NCBI GenBank assembly: GCA_018697195.1
Contig: CM031878.1
Location: 62,995,471 to 63,059,470 of the forward strand
DNA from: Certhia americana
Lineage: Eukaryota; Chordata; Aves; Passeriformes; Certhiidae
DNA: 64,000 nucleotides
Direction of reading: 5' to 3'
The notes below the pieces were generated by a model that made no database searches, was not told where the DNA came from, and was given only the letters and a program-made list of their open reading frames with translations. The translations under genes were made by a program, and so were the position numbers. Shown here in pieces: positions 34,501-46,503 of this stretch. Position 1 is the first letter of the stretch. Every line of letters starts with the position of its first letter.

Positions 34501-36689
34501 CCTGTTCTGCATCTCCAAAACTAAGTATTATTTCATGGAGAAAACTAACAGATTACAAGTTGTGCAGTGTTGGAATGTAAATTAATTAAATATAACTTCT
34601 GCTTTAATTACCTATTCATTTATTTGTTTCTTTTGTTCAGGTTGCCTGACCCATGTCTGTTCTTTCACAGATTTTGCTTTGTTTTAATGTCTTTGCTTTT
34701 AAATTGGCATGGTGACTCAGAAGCACTAGCTGGTGTCTTGTAGTGAGGACAGTTGGGTTTATGAGAGTAAAAACGTGGTGAGCTCCTGCAAGTAAATCTA
34801 CTTTGCTTATTGGTCAAGACTTCCTTTCCATTAGGAGGACAGTAATTTCTTACAGACAGAAGCTGATACTGTGTTTTGCCTTGCAGCTAAGCAAATCTGT
34901 AAGTGGCTGGTAAGGGCAGTCTGGCTCCTTTTGTAACTTCTGGCTGTGTGTTCCTGCCGCTGGCTTTGTGCTCTGTAGGGTGATCGTGCAATTGCAGGGC
35001 GAGTAAATTCATCTGGCTAATCTGACACCAATTAATATTGCAGAACCTTTCCTTAGGATCAGCTGCTTGAGTAGACTTGTCTAAGTACAGTCACTAAATC
35101 CAGTGTGAAAATTCAAGCGACTGGAACTAGGGGACTGGGAAATGGTTGCTAAGAAGGGCAAATTGCCAAGAGAGTCCTGATTGTGATATGAAATCACACC
35201 ATCACTTTTTCTGGCTGGTGCATTTTTCTTAATCACAAGAACAGTTTTAACTTGATTTCCTTCATGGGTGTACTGAGGCTTCTTTCAGAGCTGGTATGTT
35301 CAATGCTCACATCTTTCATAAACTGAGAATCATTCACATTTCCCTTGTTCTTTTCAAGTTACAAAGTGAAAAAATCTCTTGAAAAGAAGGCAGTTACTTG
35401 TTCTTCCTTTCTCTTCTCTATGATTGATACTTGAGTTTTCTGAAATAGAATGAAGCAGCCTTTAGTAAACATAAATCCACTGCTTGCTTAACTGCTCTAT
35501 GCCTGCAATTAGCAAATACTGTGTTTTACTGTTCACAGCAAAATGTCATGCACTAAGCATGTTTTTTTTTTTCAAATGGTACTTGACAAATATTTTTGTT
35601 AATGAAATTTTAGTTAATTGCTGACAAAATTGATGAAACAAATGAGCAGTTTTCCAAGAATGAGTGTCTCAAATTACTTAGGAACCATGAAGTGTTTGAG
35701 TGTACGTTTTATTGCTCTTTTGATGTTAATTCCTTAAGCTTTTTGGTTTTAAACAAATCTACCTGGTGCAGTGTAATAAAAACAATTTTGTACATACCCA
35801 TTCTTGAATACAGAAGTTTCTTTTTGATAGAGGAGAGATTCATTCACAGAAATGAAATGATTTATTTTAAATGAAAATGATGGATAGAAATAGGGAGTCC
35901 ATAGAGTCACTTTTTACGGTCTCTTCAGCTGTGGGGATATATTTTGTTCATGTTCATAGAAGTATACCTTGCTCTTAAAGTTTGCAGTATCTTTTTAAAG
36001 AATGGTATTGGCAATCAACTGAATTCTCCTGAGGCAAAAGCTTCTTTAGTATGTGCAATCAATAATTCTATCTCCTTGATTATGGTTTTAAATTTTTTTT
36101 AGATTAAAATTGTCTTTTTATAAGTTCAAATTATTTCTTGAATTATGCTTATATTTACTTTACGTTTGATTTTCATGATGTGAGTTACTTTCTAGGAAAC
36201 CTCCTGCTGAAGATACTTTGTTAATTAGCAACTACATAAATTTTCTACTACCAAACTTTCTGTAGTAGTAACTTTAATGGATATGGTTGACATTTTCTTA
36301 TTTCCTTTGATTAAAAGTGCAGTTATCTTCTTCACTTGGTTCACTTTGAAGCACTTGATTTAAGGCCAAAATTACCAAATATTTAAAGACACACTAGATA
36401 AATTTAGTACTTGGATTTCTAAAAATCATCTTTAATATTTAAAAAAAAATTAAAGGATGCTTTGTGATGTTTTTTATTTTGTTGGTTTTTTTCCTCCTCT
36501 GTTTCTGCTGAAATACTAACATACTAATTCTCACAAATGTTCAAAATAGTCTTTTTTGAACACAAGGTTGAACTATCTAGTATACATTTAATATAGAAAC
36601 AGGGTGGAGGTGTAAAGGGCATAATGTCTGATGGTCATTTTGCAAGAACTTGGTGGTAAAGGAGAGAATTACACAGAATAACTTTAGTT

Positions 36690-37050
36690 TTTCTGGTTGG
36701 ACCCTTCACAAATGTTGCATACCTTTTAGGGAATGGTCTCTCCCCAAAACCCCTCCCTCAGAGACTGTAACCTGGCCTGATTTACCTGCCCCTTGACTCT
36801 GACCTATGGCTTTCGGCCAGGTAATCTGACCCCAACCCCAAAAGAGACAAAAACCCCTCTTCCTCCATGCTCCGCTCTCCTTGCCTCCCGGGATCCCTTC
36901 ATTGAGAATAAAGCTTTGGAATACATCCTGAGGTAAGGGGCCTCTTTTAAATCTCTTCTCCCTGTCTTTGAAGATCCCCTCTCCTCATCCCCCTAAATCT
37001 GAGCTAGCAGCTTGTGGGGGGGGTAGAAGGAAAGGGGAAATCTTCACACA
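36690..37050 (+). mobile_element. Probable ERV LTR 3' part, + strand
   Basis: A C-rich stretch unlike the surrounding intron: CTCTCCCCAAAACCCCTCCC, GGCCTGATTTACCTGCCCCT, CTTGCCTCCCGGGATCCC, then AATAAA at 36907-36912 followed by GCTTTGGAATACATCCTGAG and a T/C-rich U5-like end. The pattern is that of an R/U5 region with a sense-strand poly(A) signal. I do not recognise the family, and neither terminus is clear. It is one of only two sense-oriented LTR-like units in the FBXL17 introns. Confidence 0.55.
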
Positions 37051-37436
37051 AATATTAATCAACATTTGCTTTATCCCTTTCTCATCCATTGTCTTACAAA
37101 ATATTCTAAAAAGTTTAAGACAACACTAAAACTTGGTCACTATTTTTTTTTTATTTTTTGATTGTGCTGTGCAAGGACTTGGTTTAGCAATGGGACATCA
37201 CCTGATTCAGAATGGTGGATTGACTAAGTGGGGTACTGTGGAATTAGCTGTTGTTCCAAGGTAAAACAGTGTGACTTTTCTCTTGTAAGGGGTTTGTATG
37301 GGTGTGTCTATCAATATGAAATTAGACTGTTCGAATTGAGGGAAGAAGATTTTATGTGATTTGACTGAAAACTTCCTGTATCTGTTGGTTGACTTTTGCT
37401 TTTATGGGCATTGCATTTTTGTATTTTCTTTTGTTG

Positions 37437-38262
37437 TAGGATCATTTAAGTTGGAAAACACCTCCAAGATCATTAAATCCAGCCATTAACCTGGTATTGC
37501 CAAGTCCACCAATAATCCATGCCCCTAAGTACCACGTCTACATATATTTTAAATACCTTCAGGAATGGTGACTCCACTACTGCCTTGGGCAGCCTGTTCC
37601 AGTGCTGGATAGCCCTTTCAGTGAAGAAATTTTTCCTAATGTCTAAACTAAACCTCCATTCAACTTGTGGCCTTTTCTTCTTGTCCTGTCAGTTTTTACC
37701 TGGGAGTCGACCCTGGACCCCCTGCCTACATCCTCCTTACAGGCAGTTCTAGAGAGCAATTATGTTCCCCCTGAGCTTCCTTTTCTCTGGGTTGAAAACC
37801 CTCAGCTGCTCCCCATCAGACTTGTGCTCCAGACCCTTCCCCAGCTCCAGTGCTCTCTGGACACACACCAGCATCTCAGGGTTTTTCTTGTAGTGAGGGA
37901 CTCAAAACTGACCACAGGACTGAGGTGTGGTTTTACCAGGGCCCAGCATAGGGGAATGGTCACTGCCCTGGTCCTGCTCCCACACTGTGTTTCTGAAGCA
38001 CACCCCTGCAAGCCACGAGCAGACAGTTTCTCCAGGAAAGTGGTGTGTCAAAGCAAACTACATCAAAGACTTTACTAAATTCCATGCAGACAAAGTTCAC
38101 AGCCTTTCTCTTATGCCATTCACAAACCCATGTTGGCTGGGCTTGACTCCTGATTGTCCTGTATGTGCCACATAACAACACTTGAGATGATCTACTGCAT
38201 ACCCTTATCCAGGACCAAGGTCTGACTGACAGGCCTGTAGTTCCTCGGATCCTCCTTCTCTC
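37437..38262 (-). mobile_element. CR1 LINE, minus strand, right part of a split copy
   Basis: Read on +, it starts with the reversed CR1 3' end (GGATCATTTAAGTTGGAAAA, then CAGCCTGTTCCAGTGCTGGA) and proceeds to RT sequence (CCATGTTGGCTGGGCTTGAC near 38130, GGCCTGTAGTTCCTCGGATC at 38234-38253). CR1 then breaks off at CCTCCTTC and resumes after about 800 bp. The copy contains stops and indels and is inactive. It is antisense to FBXL17. Confidence 0.88.
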
Positions 38263-39055
38263 GGAATTATAAAAAAATATTTTTTTGTTTTTCTCTGTCT
38301 CTGCCAGCTGGATGTTTTTCTTCTGTCACCTGAGAATGTACAGTTTTGTTTTCACCAGCCAGGTATCTTGAAATTATGGGTCTGCGAGACTTTTCTTCTT
38401 ATGTTTTTTCTCTTTATTATTTCTTATCATTACATTCTGTTCCTGACCTGCAGAGCTCTTTAGTGCAGGTCAGTTCAAGGCACGCTTCCGAATACCAAAT
38501 GCCCCTATGCTTAATGCAAAATGCTCCATACTAAAATGCTAAAAGCTTAATGCAAAATGCTCCACTACCTAATACTAAAAGCCTAATGCTAACTACGAAA
38601 TGCCCAACGCTTAATACTCCCACCCTCTGGGTGGCATGGATATTTATACTACATTCTACATAATCAGTATTTATAATTCTACTCCAATAACTGTTATCTA
38701 TGTTAGAAGGTTAGACTCTATTCTCAGCCAACTATAATGTGCCACCTCACAGCAGAACATGGAGGCAAGGAAGGAGAAGGAAGAAACCCAAGAGCCATGT
38801 GCTTCCTCCATCTTGCCTTCACCTGTCTGCCATCCTAAAACCCCCATATATCTAAAATTCTCACCCTGTGATAAAACTACACACTATTCTGCTATTTATT
38901 ATGCACTCTTAAAAGCTTTGCTTCATTCTAGAGCCTAAAAGCCCTTTTTCCATAAACAAAAGTTAAAAACACTATTTGTCAGAAATCTTAAATCTCTCAA
39001 ACATGCAAAGAGATATTCCTCATAATTCCAGACTCTGACATCCTTTGATTTTTTC
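38263..39055 (-). mobile_element. LTR-like element nested in the CR1
   Basis: About 790 bp interrupts CR1 between GGATCCTCCTTC and TAGCCAGGACTGCTTG, which are close neighbours in an uninterrupted CR1. On the minus strand it begins TGTCAGAGTCTGGAATTATG (39055 downward), a plausible LTR start. Near its ends are GGAATTAT (about 38267) and ATAATTCC (about 39028), an 8-bp inverted pair. The minus strand carries TTATAGAAT-like and AATAAATAGC words. It contains an unusual AATGC-rich degenerate repeat at about 38490-38615. The family name is unknown, and the right boundary near 39055 is only approximate. Confidence 0.55.
38490..38615. repeat. Degenerate AATGC-type repeat
   Basis: The words AAATGC, TAATGC, AATGCCC and AATACT recur every 8-20 bases (for example GCTTAATGCAAAATGCTCC appears twice, near 38507 and 38546). 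It is an imperfect minisatellite within the nested LTR-like element. Confidence 0.7.
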
Positions 39056-39365
39056 CTGTACACAAACATCAGAGGTGGCAGCATTCAGTCAACTGGAAAT
39101 GCCTCTGTTAGTAGCCAGGACTGCTTGTAATAATGGAAAGTGGCTTGGTGAGCACTTCCACCAGCTCACTCAGGGCCAATGGATCCCATTTTGCCCCGTA
39201 GGCTTGTGTGGGTCTTAAGTGGTGTGGCAGGTCACTGACCATTCCTGCTTAGACTATGGGGGGACTTCATTCTGCTCCCTGTCCCTGTCTCTAGTGCAGT
39301 GGGCTGGAGAGCAACCAGTCTTACTATTAAAGATTGAGGCAAGGAGGGCATTACTGGTCTTTAAT
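39056..39365 (-). mobile_element. CR1 LINE, minus strand, left part of the split copy
   Basis: The + strand has GCTTGGTGAGCACTTCCACC, CCAATGGATCCCATTTTGCC, CTTGTGTGGGTCTTAAGTGG and TTACTATTAAAGATTGAGGC, all reverse-complement CR1 RT or pre-RT sequence in the order expected to continue the 37437-38262 copy. It ends at AAGGAGGGCATTAC. Confidence 0.85.
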
Positions 39366-40676
39366 GAGTCTGTGTGAACAGTTTTATTTCAAAGCAAGGG
39401 CTTGTTGTTAAAGAATTTACTGTGTGGAAGGTATGATAAGGCTGTCAGTGGGGAAGATCAGGTGTTCTTAATTGGGATGTAGCCTGAAGGCTCAGAGAGT
39501 CCCTTGCAGCCATTGAAGGGAAACACAGTAATCTTAACAATGACATGTTAATGAAAGTGTGAAGCAGGAGTAACTGACATCTGCATTACGAATTTGAGCT
39601 GAAAGAGGGTGAGATGAGAGAGAGGGCACTCCTTTTCCACAGCTCTGCTTCCTCTACCCCTGCCTTTTGCCAACAGGGTAAATAATGTAAAATGGTTCTA
39701 GAAAAAGCTATTAAACTTTTTAAAATTTCTTTACTGTGCTGAAGGATATTCTGGTGTTTGGAAGAGGGATTAGACTGAGTTGAGGGGGAACAAATTGAAT
39801 GGTGGATATGAAAGTGTAAATGTTTGAGTACAACTTTCAGGAATTAAACGTGCTAACGAGTGGAACCATTGCCGTCCAAGTTATCTGTCATAAGCAGGAG
39901 TGAAGTAAGCAGGCTTGTGGGTAGGAATGGTTTTAGTTTTCAGCTGTATTTATATGTCCTTGGGAATTAGAAAATTTAAGTCAGGATAATTAGGCTGCCA
40001 CGATATCTGTGTATATCTAGAGAAAAATGCTGAATTAAAGGGTGTGAAGTCATCAAAGTGAGTCAAAGTGTTTTATGCACTAGTGTAGTACTTTAATTAG
40101 CTTGGCTAATCCCTTAATGCAAGGGTGATGTGCCACCACCTGGAATATGTATATTCCTTGCTACTAAATTCCATTTAGTGTAATTCAATATGTCATCTTT
40201 TAACAATTGCAAGCTCTGAAGAGGAGCTGTTTTTTCATGGCCTTATTCAGCATCCTTTTATAGCTGGAACTTTTAGAGCTACTGCAGATAATAAAACTCT
40301 CAAGGCCTTGGTTTTGAACACATACCACTTGTGTAAATTATATTATATAGCTTCTCCTGTGCATGCTGGGACTTCTGCAATGACTTGGTCTCTCTCGTCA
40401 TCCTGGTGGCCTCACTTACTGTTTTCTAAGAAGTTGGTTTGCAGCACCTTAATTGTCTCTGCTTCTAGACTTAATGACAGCATGGACTAAAACATGACTA
40501 CAAATGCTTTTAGACATTTTTCAGAATGTTTTCTATGCAGCAGTACTGTTTTGTCAAGTACTTTGTCAAGTGCTAAACTTGTTTCTTTTGCTGTTGCTAC
40601 AGCTGCTTCATGCAGGAGAAACGGGTTAGCAGTAGAACTGATTTGTGAGGTCTTTCAGTTTTTGGTGGGATGGTAG

Positions 40677-41275
40677 CATGATGGGTTGGTCCTGGCAGGA
40701 CACCACATTCCCCTCTGAAGCCCTGGCACTCCCCTCCTTGACTGGTGAGAGAAAACATGAGGAAAGGGTCACAAATTAAGGACAGGGAGAGATCACTCAG
40801 TGATTACTGTCACAGGCAAAACAGACTTGAACTTGGGGAAATTGGTTGACTGTATTACCAATCAAATCAGAGTAGGATAATGAGAAACAAAACCTACATC
40901 TTTCCTAGCCTTTGTAACCCTTCTTGGCCTAACTGCGTTGACAATTCTCTTCCTCCTTCCCCTAGCTGTTCTGGAGGACCAGAATAGAGGTTATAGTTAG
41001 TTCTTCATACTTCGTTTCTGCTGCTCCTTCTTCATCACATATTCTCACTCTGTCTTGGGTCACAGTTTGCTTCTGCTCGATGACTTCTTTTTCCTCCTTC
41101 TTATCCCAGAGGTGCTGCTGCCATCACTGACTGTCTTAGCCTCGGCCAGTGTGGGTCCATCTCAGCTGCTGGCTGACACTGGCTCTGTGAGACATGAGGG
41201 AAGGTTCTAGCAGCTTCTCTGAGAAGCTGCCTTTGTGGCCCCCCTATTCTCAAAACCTAACTATGTCAACCGAGA
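40677..41275 (-). mobile_element. Avian ERV LTR, minus strand
   Basis: The + strand reads ATGGGTTGGTCCTGGCAGGA at the left, then CAGGGAGAGATCACTCAGTG, ACCAATCAAATCAGAGTAGG, TAATGAGAAACAAAACC, a GAGGTGCTGCTGCCATCACT block and a right end near CTATGTCAACCGAGAATAA. I recognise this as the reverse complement of an avian ERV LTR or leader. It lies opposite to FBXL17 and has no open reading frame. Confidence 0.72.
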
Positions 41276-43196
41276 ATAAACAAAATAAAATACAAAAATT
41301 ATTTATGGGCTTTCATTTTCACAGTAGCAGCTGTATTAACATTCTTTACTGTACCGTGTTTACTATGATCTTCAAATCTGCAAGGTTTTGTTTCTCAAAG
41401 GTGGTATTTCCACAAATAAACAAATTTATTTCCCACTTGAGTAAAGATTCATTGAAGTATTTTATAATGCCAACCTTTATATCCTTTGTTAAAATTAATT
41501 GGAGTCAGTCAAACGTCTGTCTAAACATAATGTGGTTCATGTTGCTTTGTTCTCTTCTAAGGTTTTTATAAGTGTTAAAAGATGCAATCTTTGGTTTCAT
41601 ACCGGTAGCAGCAATTCAAGTTTCCTGCTGTTCTTACTTAATTGGAAGTAGTGAGCATCATCAGACTGTCACTTTTTCAAATGTTTAGAATTACACTTTG
41701 GCAGGAAATGTCAGATGTCGAATTACCACTTACTATTCAGTGCTTTCTTTCTGCATGACTGAGGGTGATGGTATTTTTTGAGTGCTGATTGCAGCCACCT
41801 CCTGGTTCTGTGCATGGGTTCACCAGTATGGACAAGAACTGAGAAAGTGGTGATTGTTTTGTTTGCACTTCTGTCTGCTGTGTTTAACTGGCTGCCTAAT
41901 GAGAAGCAGACACTGTCTCTGGTAATGGCCAAGCAATGGCCTGCGAGAAATTGGTTTCATGCACAGTCCTTCAAACTGAGGAGTCTTGCGTAGGAAATTG
42001 CAAGTTTCTCGTAGCTAGAAAAAGAGGACAATGATAAATTTTGCAAGCAGGTACAGAGCATCATGAAATTTGACCCCCTTCTCTCTTGTTAAAGCTCTGC
42101 TTCATCAAAGGGTCTTGTAGGGATCTACATATTTAAAAACTGCTGGGGTAAGCCATTCCCTAGAAAAAGGGGCTACAATTATGGTTGTTCTTAGCAGTTC
42201 ATTGTCTTGTCTGTTCCAGAGACCACAGTTTTGTAAGTTGCCATAGTTGCCATTATAGTTCAATGCTTTCTTTTTTTTTTTTTTTCCCTTTTCCTTGGCT
42301 AAACAGTCCTAGTAGTTTCCTTTCAATATTTCCATATTTTCTTGATAAAATTACCCGAGATTGGCAATAGTACTTCTATTTAGTACTTGTTGTAATCACA
42401 TCAGTGGGAGGGTTTTTTTATGTTTTGCAGTCTGTACTTCTGTGTAGGTCTAATACCACTACTGCCTTTTCTCATTATGGGATCACATGTAGATTTAAGT
42501 TCATTTGTGCTGACAGGGTGGCTTCACGTGAACTCTTGACAGACCCTCTTTTAATATTTATTAATAAACAACAGTACTTTTAAGACAGGGATGTATATAA
42601 TCCATGCTATATCAATTTATGATCTTGCTTTAAAGTTACAGTTTATTCTTTTTTGCCAGCTGCTATAGTGCTCAAAACCTTGGGGTATAAAAGGCTAATT
42701 TTGTGCTTCAGTTTTCCTCTATGACACTGATTTACTCTGCTAATCTAATCTACCATCCCATGCCCCCTTCCCACAATACCTGATATTTTAATACCTTTAT
42801 GACACTTCTTACAGTTCAGTTAAAAAAGAAAGGTTTCTCATCCATTTCAGGATGGGAATGAAAGCACTTTTTAAATGGCTTGCAGGTAATACTAAGCTAA
42901 TTTGTAATTCTTTAGGTGTGCCGTATCAGAAGCACTTTTGAAACTTAGTCTATTAAATGAGTACTTAGGTAACTTGTTGGTTATACTAATATGAGTTAGT
43001 AATATTGTCAGTTCTTGTGGGATATAGGGTATTTTTTACTGTCTTTGACTAATCAAGTGGGGGGGCAAGTTGAAGGTCTGTGTGTTACAGTGCATGCTAA
43101 TACTTTTCTGTCTTTTACAAGATGTATTGGTAATAAAATATTTCTATCTCTAAAATATGATTGCATCTGACTTTTTTTTTTTTTCTTTCCTTACAG

Positions 43197-43319
43197 ATAT
43201 TTTCCAACTTATCTCTGAATGAGCGTTGCCTTTCAGTGTCATTAGTCTGTAAATATTGGCGTGACCTCTGTTTAGATTTTCAGTTTTGGAAGCAACTGGA
43301 TCTCAGTAGTCGTCAGCAG
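43197..43319 (+). CDS. FBXL17: FBXL17 coding exon 2 (residues 246-286, F-box)
   Basis: These 41 codons begin IFSNLSLNERCLSVSLV and complete the F-box started in exon 1. They include the LVCKYWRDLC helix and the FWKQLDLS segment typical of FBXL proteins. In the SCF complex this F-box binds SKP1, which links to CUL1. Splice signals are strong: T-rich tract, TTACAG acceptor and CAG|GTATGA donor. The exon is 123 bp with phase 0 on both sides. Compared with the human exon as I remember it, only a few residues differ (for example Asn for Asp in the SLxER stretch). Confidence 0.97.
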
Positions 43320-44068
43320 GTATGATAATATCATTGTGGAATAACTGTTTTTCATTGCTCAGAATTTGTTCTTGAAAGTTGTACTTTTGATGAGGGGTAA
43401 ACAAAAGAAACATAAAATGGTGATGACTGTAGTTTCATAGATTTTTCTGCTATTAGCTGAAAATATCTGGACCCTTAGATTGGTTCCTTTAAATATACTG
43501 TATTTTGTCTGAGATAGTTGTTAAACAGTGAGCACAATTGCTGTTTGAAATAGGTTGTGGGTTACATGTCTCAACTCTGCATCAGGTTGTCTGGAACTAT
43601 CAGACCTCTTATTAAGTCAAAGACAAACATGAACATTTCTGAGGATGCTATAGTTGGAAGAATGATCACATACATGGTGCTTGCCCTGTTTGTTTTAGCA
43701 AATTTTCTTTATTTTATTCTTCAGCTGGTATGGCTCATGCTCATTAGAAAAGCGACTGTGTTTGGTTGTTTGTGGTTTTTTTAGGCCTTTAGCTGAACTT
43801 AGAATGAAATATTTGTGAGTTTAATTTAGTGAGATGCCTTGGAGCCTAGCCTTAAATTGTACAGGGTAACTTCTCTTCTTGGAAACCTTTAGGGATGCTC
43901 GTATTGTATTGGCCACTGCCCTTGGGTTTCTGGTGGAGTAGTGACTTGCAGGGGTTGATAAACAGTGTCTTGAGAGTTTCATGAAAATACAGGTACAGAG
44001 AAATAACACAACTGGATGGTTGCATTTGAAAAAGGATTTTTTTTTTCTTTGCAATTTGTCATTGAAGT

Positions 44069-44605
44069 GGTTTAACCCCAGCCAGCAGTCAAGGCCCAGG
44101 CAGCCAATTCTTCAGTCCCCCACCAGTAGGGTTGGGGAGAGAACTAGAGGAATAAAAGCTACAAAACTCATGAGTTTAAAGACAGTTTAATATTGAAAAC
44201 AAAAGTTACACACACATACACAAAACAAGCAAGTCAAAGAATTAAGTCACTGCTTCCTATTGGCTGGCAGGTGCTCAGGCATCCCCAGCAGACCAGGACC
44301 CCATCACACAGAATAGTGACTGGGGAAGACAAACCCCATCACTGGAAATGTCCCCCCTTTCCTCCTTCTTCCCCTCACTTTATACACTGAACAGGATGCC
44401 CTTTTTCCGCTGGGGTCACCTGTCCTGGCTGTGTTCTCTCCCAACCTGCCAGCCTCTTTGTCAGTCTGGCCTGGTGAAAAGCAGAAAAAGCCTTGGCTCT
44501 CTGTAATCCCTCTTCAGCAATAAGAAAACAAGCACAAATCCAAAACACACTCCCATGCTAGTCACAGTAAAGAAAATTGCCTCTACCCCAGGCAAAACCA
44601 ACACA
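44069..44605 (-). mobile_element. Avian ERV LTR (ERVL-like), minus strand
   Basis: The same family as 20.9 kb. The + strand begins TGGTTTAACCCCAGCCAGCA and has AAAGACAGTTTAATATTG, GGCAGGTGCTCAGGCATCCC, the reversed TATA box TTTATA at 44379-44384, GGTCACCTGTCCTGGCTGTG, AAGCAGAAAAAGCCTTGGCT and ACAAATCCAAAACACACTCC, ending near AAAACCAACACAG. It has no flanking internal sequence, so it is probably a solo LTR. It is antisense to FBXL17. Confidence 0.85.
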
Positions 44606-44916
44606 GTTCTTTTCCATCTTAACACCTGCCTAATGAAACAGCAAGAAAAAATATATGACTTGCTACAAATGAAAACCATATTGAATGCAGAAAGACTGTT
44701 CCTCAGCTATGTAATACAAAAACCAGGGATTTGTGTTGCTCTCTTGCCCTCTTTGGTTAAGTCTAAATCTTGTCTATGGCAAGTGATGGGTAAGTATTTC
44801 TGAATAGTCCTTTGTAGGATTGTCTTCTTTTAAGATGATTGTCATTTTGGCTAACTACAATGTTTATAGATACAAAATGGATGGAATGTTTTTTTACAAA
44901 GTTGTTAATGAAACTT

Positions 44917-45420
44917 TGCTGTCTGAGCATCCAGGGGCTCCTCTGTCAGCCACACTGGCACCACCTGCTGGGGACCAAAGTCCCTCCGTGGTGGCAGCCC
45001 CAGGGAGTTGATGGGTGCCCTGCTTGGCTCACTGCATACCACACACAGTCAGACCACTTTACTTACTGCCTCGACTTCAGGCTCCCTACAGCAGAGTCTC
45101 AGACCTCTTTTAAAATTAATGTATTCACTATGCAACAACAGAATGACATCTCAGGCTGGCGGAGGAGTGACCGCAACAAAGGGACTCTTGTGCTCTTATG
45201 CCCTCACAGTCTGTGCATGGTAACATCTGGGGACTCTTGGCTCCTGCTGTACTTCCAAGTGTCCCTCACCTGGCTGTTCAAGAGGTCTCTGTGCCCTTTG
45301 TTGTGCAGAGGGTTGGCACCAGTTCATGGCCTTTTGTCTCTGGCTGTTCCACTTGGAGCTCAGCCTGAGCTCCACTGCAGCCACACCCTGAGCTATGTGC
45401 ACTGAGTGTATTCCTCAACA
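44917..45420 (-). mobile_element. 3' LTR of a decayed provirus, minus strand
   Basis: On the minus strand the unit starts TGTTGAGGAATACACTCAGT at 45420, directly after a polypurine tract, and ends near 44917-44921. Length is about 500 bp. The TG start and the polypurine tract define one end well. The other end is inferred from a TG (CA on the minus strand) near 44917 or 44920. It is a different family from the LTR 300 bp to the left. No second copy of this LTR is seen in the window, so the provirus is truncated on its 5' side. Confidence 0.72.
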
Positions 45421-45421
45421 G

Positions 45422-45431
45422 TCCTCCCTTT
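45422..45431 (-). other. Polypurine tract of the provirus
   Basis: On the minus strand AAAGGGAGGA is followed by one base and then the LTR start TGTTGAGG. This is the usual primer site for plus-strand DNA synthesis in retroviruses and fixes the element's orientation. Confidence 0.75.
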
Positions 45432-46340
45432 GATTAAACAGAGCATACCTGCTAATATATTAAAACGAAAAAAGAAACGTTTTAAGACATTGAAAAACTT
45501 CCTTCCATACAGCATTACTACAAATAGCAAACAGAATGAAGGCTAACCCAATTGCCATAGGGCAGAAATGATTATCAATATGAAATCACACTGCATTTCA
45601 GTAACAAAGGAAGTAATTGTTTGTTGGCTACAAGTTGCATAGTTCTGTTACTAGTATTCTAACTTCAGTTGGTTAAATGATTCCTGCACTACTTATGCTA
45701 ATTAGTCCACATACTCAGTCTTCCTGGTCTTTTGGGTTGGTGGTCTGTGGTTTACCACCTCCCTTGCCAGAATTGCCTTTTACTCAGTTGGAGTTGATTC
45801 AATGCAGTTGCTGAGTTGGCTTTGTTAATTTCTTTCTCATCTAAGAAGTTCTGCCAAATGTCATTGTGGTATGTGAATTCTGCATTCTTTGTGTCCATTG
45901 TCAGTAGTACATTACCCTCAAGCTTTGTTAACCTCCCCTAAGAGCTGAGGTCACTGAAGCACATCAAACCCTAAACCTTGATAAGCAATTCTACCAACAA
46001 GTAATTTATCTTTCTACCTGACATCACAGATACTCTTTTCATGGCTAAAAAGAGAAGAAGGTCTGTGGTTACCCTTCTAACTCTGATGCTCAGTCTGGTA
46101 CTTGAGAACTTCAGTCAAGTTGGGCAGTCATTTGGGATTCTTTTTGTGGTGACATAAATTCCTGCAGCTCCCATATTTTCTGTTCTTGTATAGCTGTTGC
46201 CTCTCCTTCTGTGACCTTTATCACGAAACCATCTAGCTACAGTCTACATAGTCTGTCAGAATTGGGCTTGCCCCCAATTGCCTATTTTCTGTCAAAACCA
46301 TCAGCCCCCCACCCCCCCACCCCTCTGAAATAAACCAATT
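45432..46340 (-). pseudogene. Decayed retroviral internal region, probably env end
   Basis: About 0.9 kb lies between the polypurine tract and the start of the exon 3 flank. On the minus strand a short open stretch (45585-45460) encodes a hydrophobic segment rich in Ile, Leu, Phe and Ala, followed by a Lys-containing tail and a stop just before the polypurine tract. That is the position and character of the membrane anchor of a retroviral transmembrane envelope subunit. The rest is interrupted by stops in all frames I followed. Identification as env rests on position and hydrophobicity, not on family match. The right end is near a C-rich stretch at 46305-46323. Confidence 0.5.
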
Positions 46341-46503
46341 ACAGTAAAATATTCAGCCACAGGTAGTATTTGTAAAGGAGGTATAGTTTAATTTTTCCGA
46401 TAGCTCATGGAAATGCATCTTACAAACAGCCATTTTTGTACTAATGACATTAAAGATCTTCATGGGAAAAGTTATATGTGAGTATTTGTTTTTTTCTTTG
46501 CAG

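Larger units (their letters stand above)
29501..43196 (+). other. FBXL17: FBXL17 intron 1 (13.7 kb)
   Basis: Phase 0 intron with a GT donor at 29501 and acceptor TTCCTTACAG ending at 43196 after a long T-rich tract. It contains repeats listed separately: LTRs near 31.0, 36.7, 38.3 and 40.7 kb, a CR1 at 37.4-39.4 kb, and an AT/AC microsatellite at 31.4 kb. The remaining parts (29.6-31.0, 31.5-36.7, 39.4-40.7 and 41.3-43.2 kb) show no coding exon or RNA gene that I can support. A segment at 31.79-32.13 kb with an AATAAA is less AT-rich but is not recognised. Confidence 0.93.
43320..46503 (+). other. FBXL17: FBXL17 intron 2 (3.2 kb)
   Basis: Phase 0 intron from GTATGA to TTCTTTGCAG. Most of it is filled by two antisense LTRs and a remnant of retroviral internal sequence (44.07-46.34 kb). 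43.32-44.07 kb is plain intron with no further feature. Confidence 0.95.

Noticed and set aside
44839..45405. 188-codon + ORF over the 44.9-45.4 kb LTR
   Set aside because: It reads the LTR on the wrong strand. The element's polypurine tract and LTR start fix the minus orientation.
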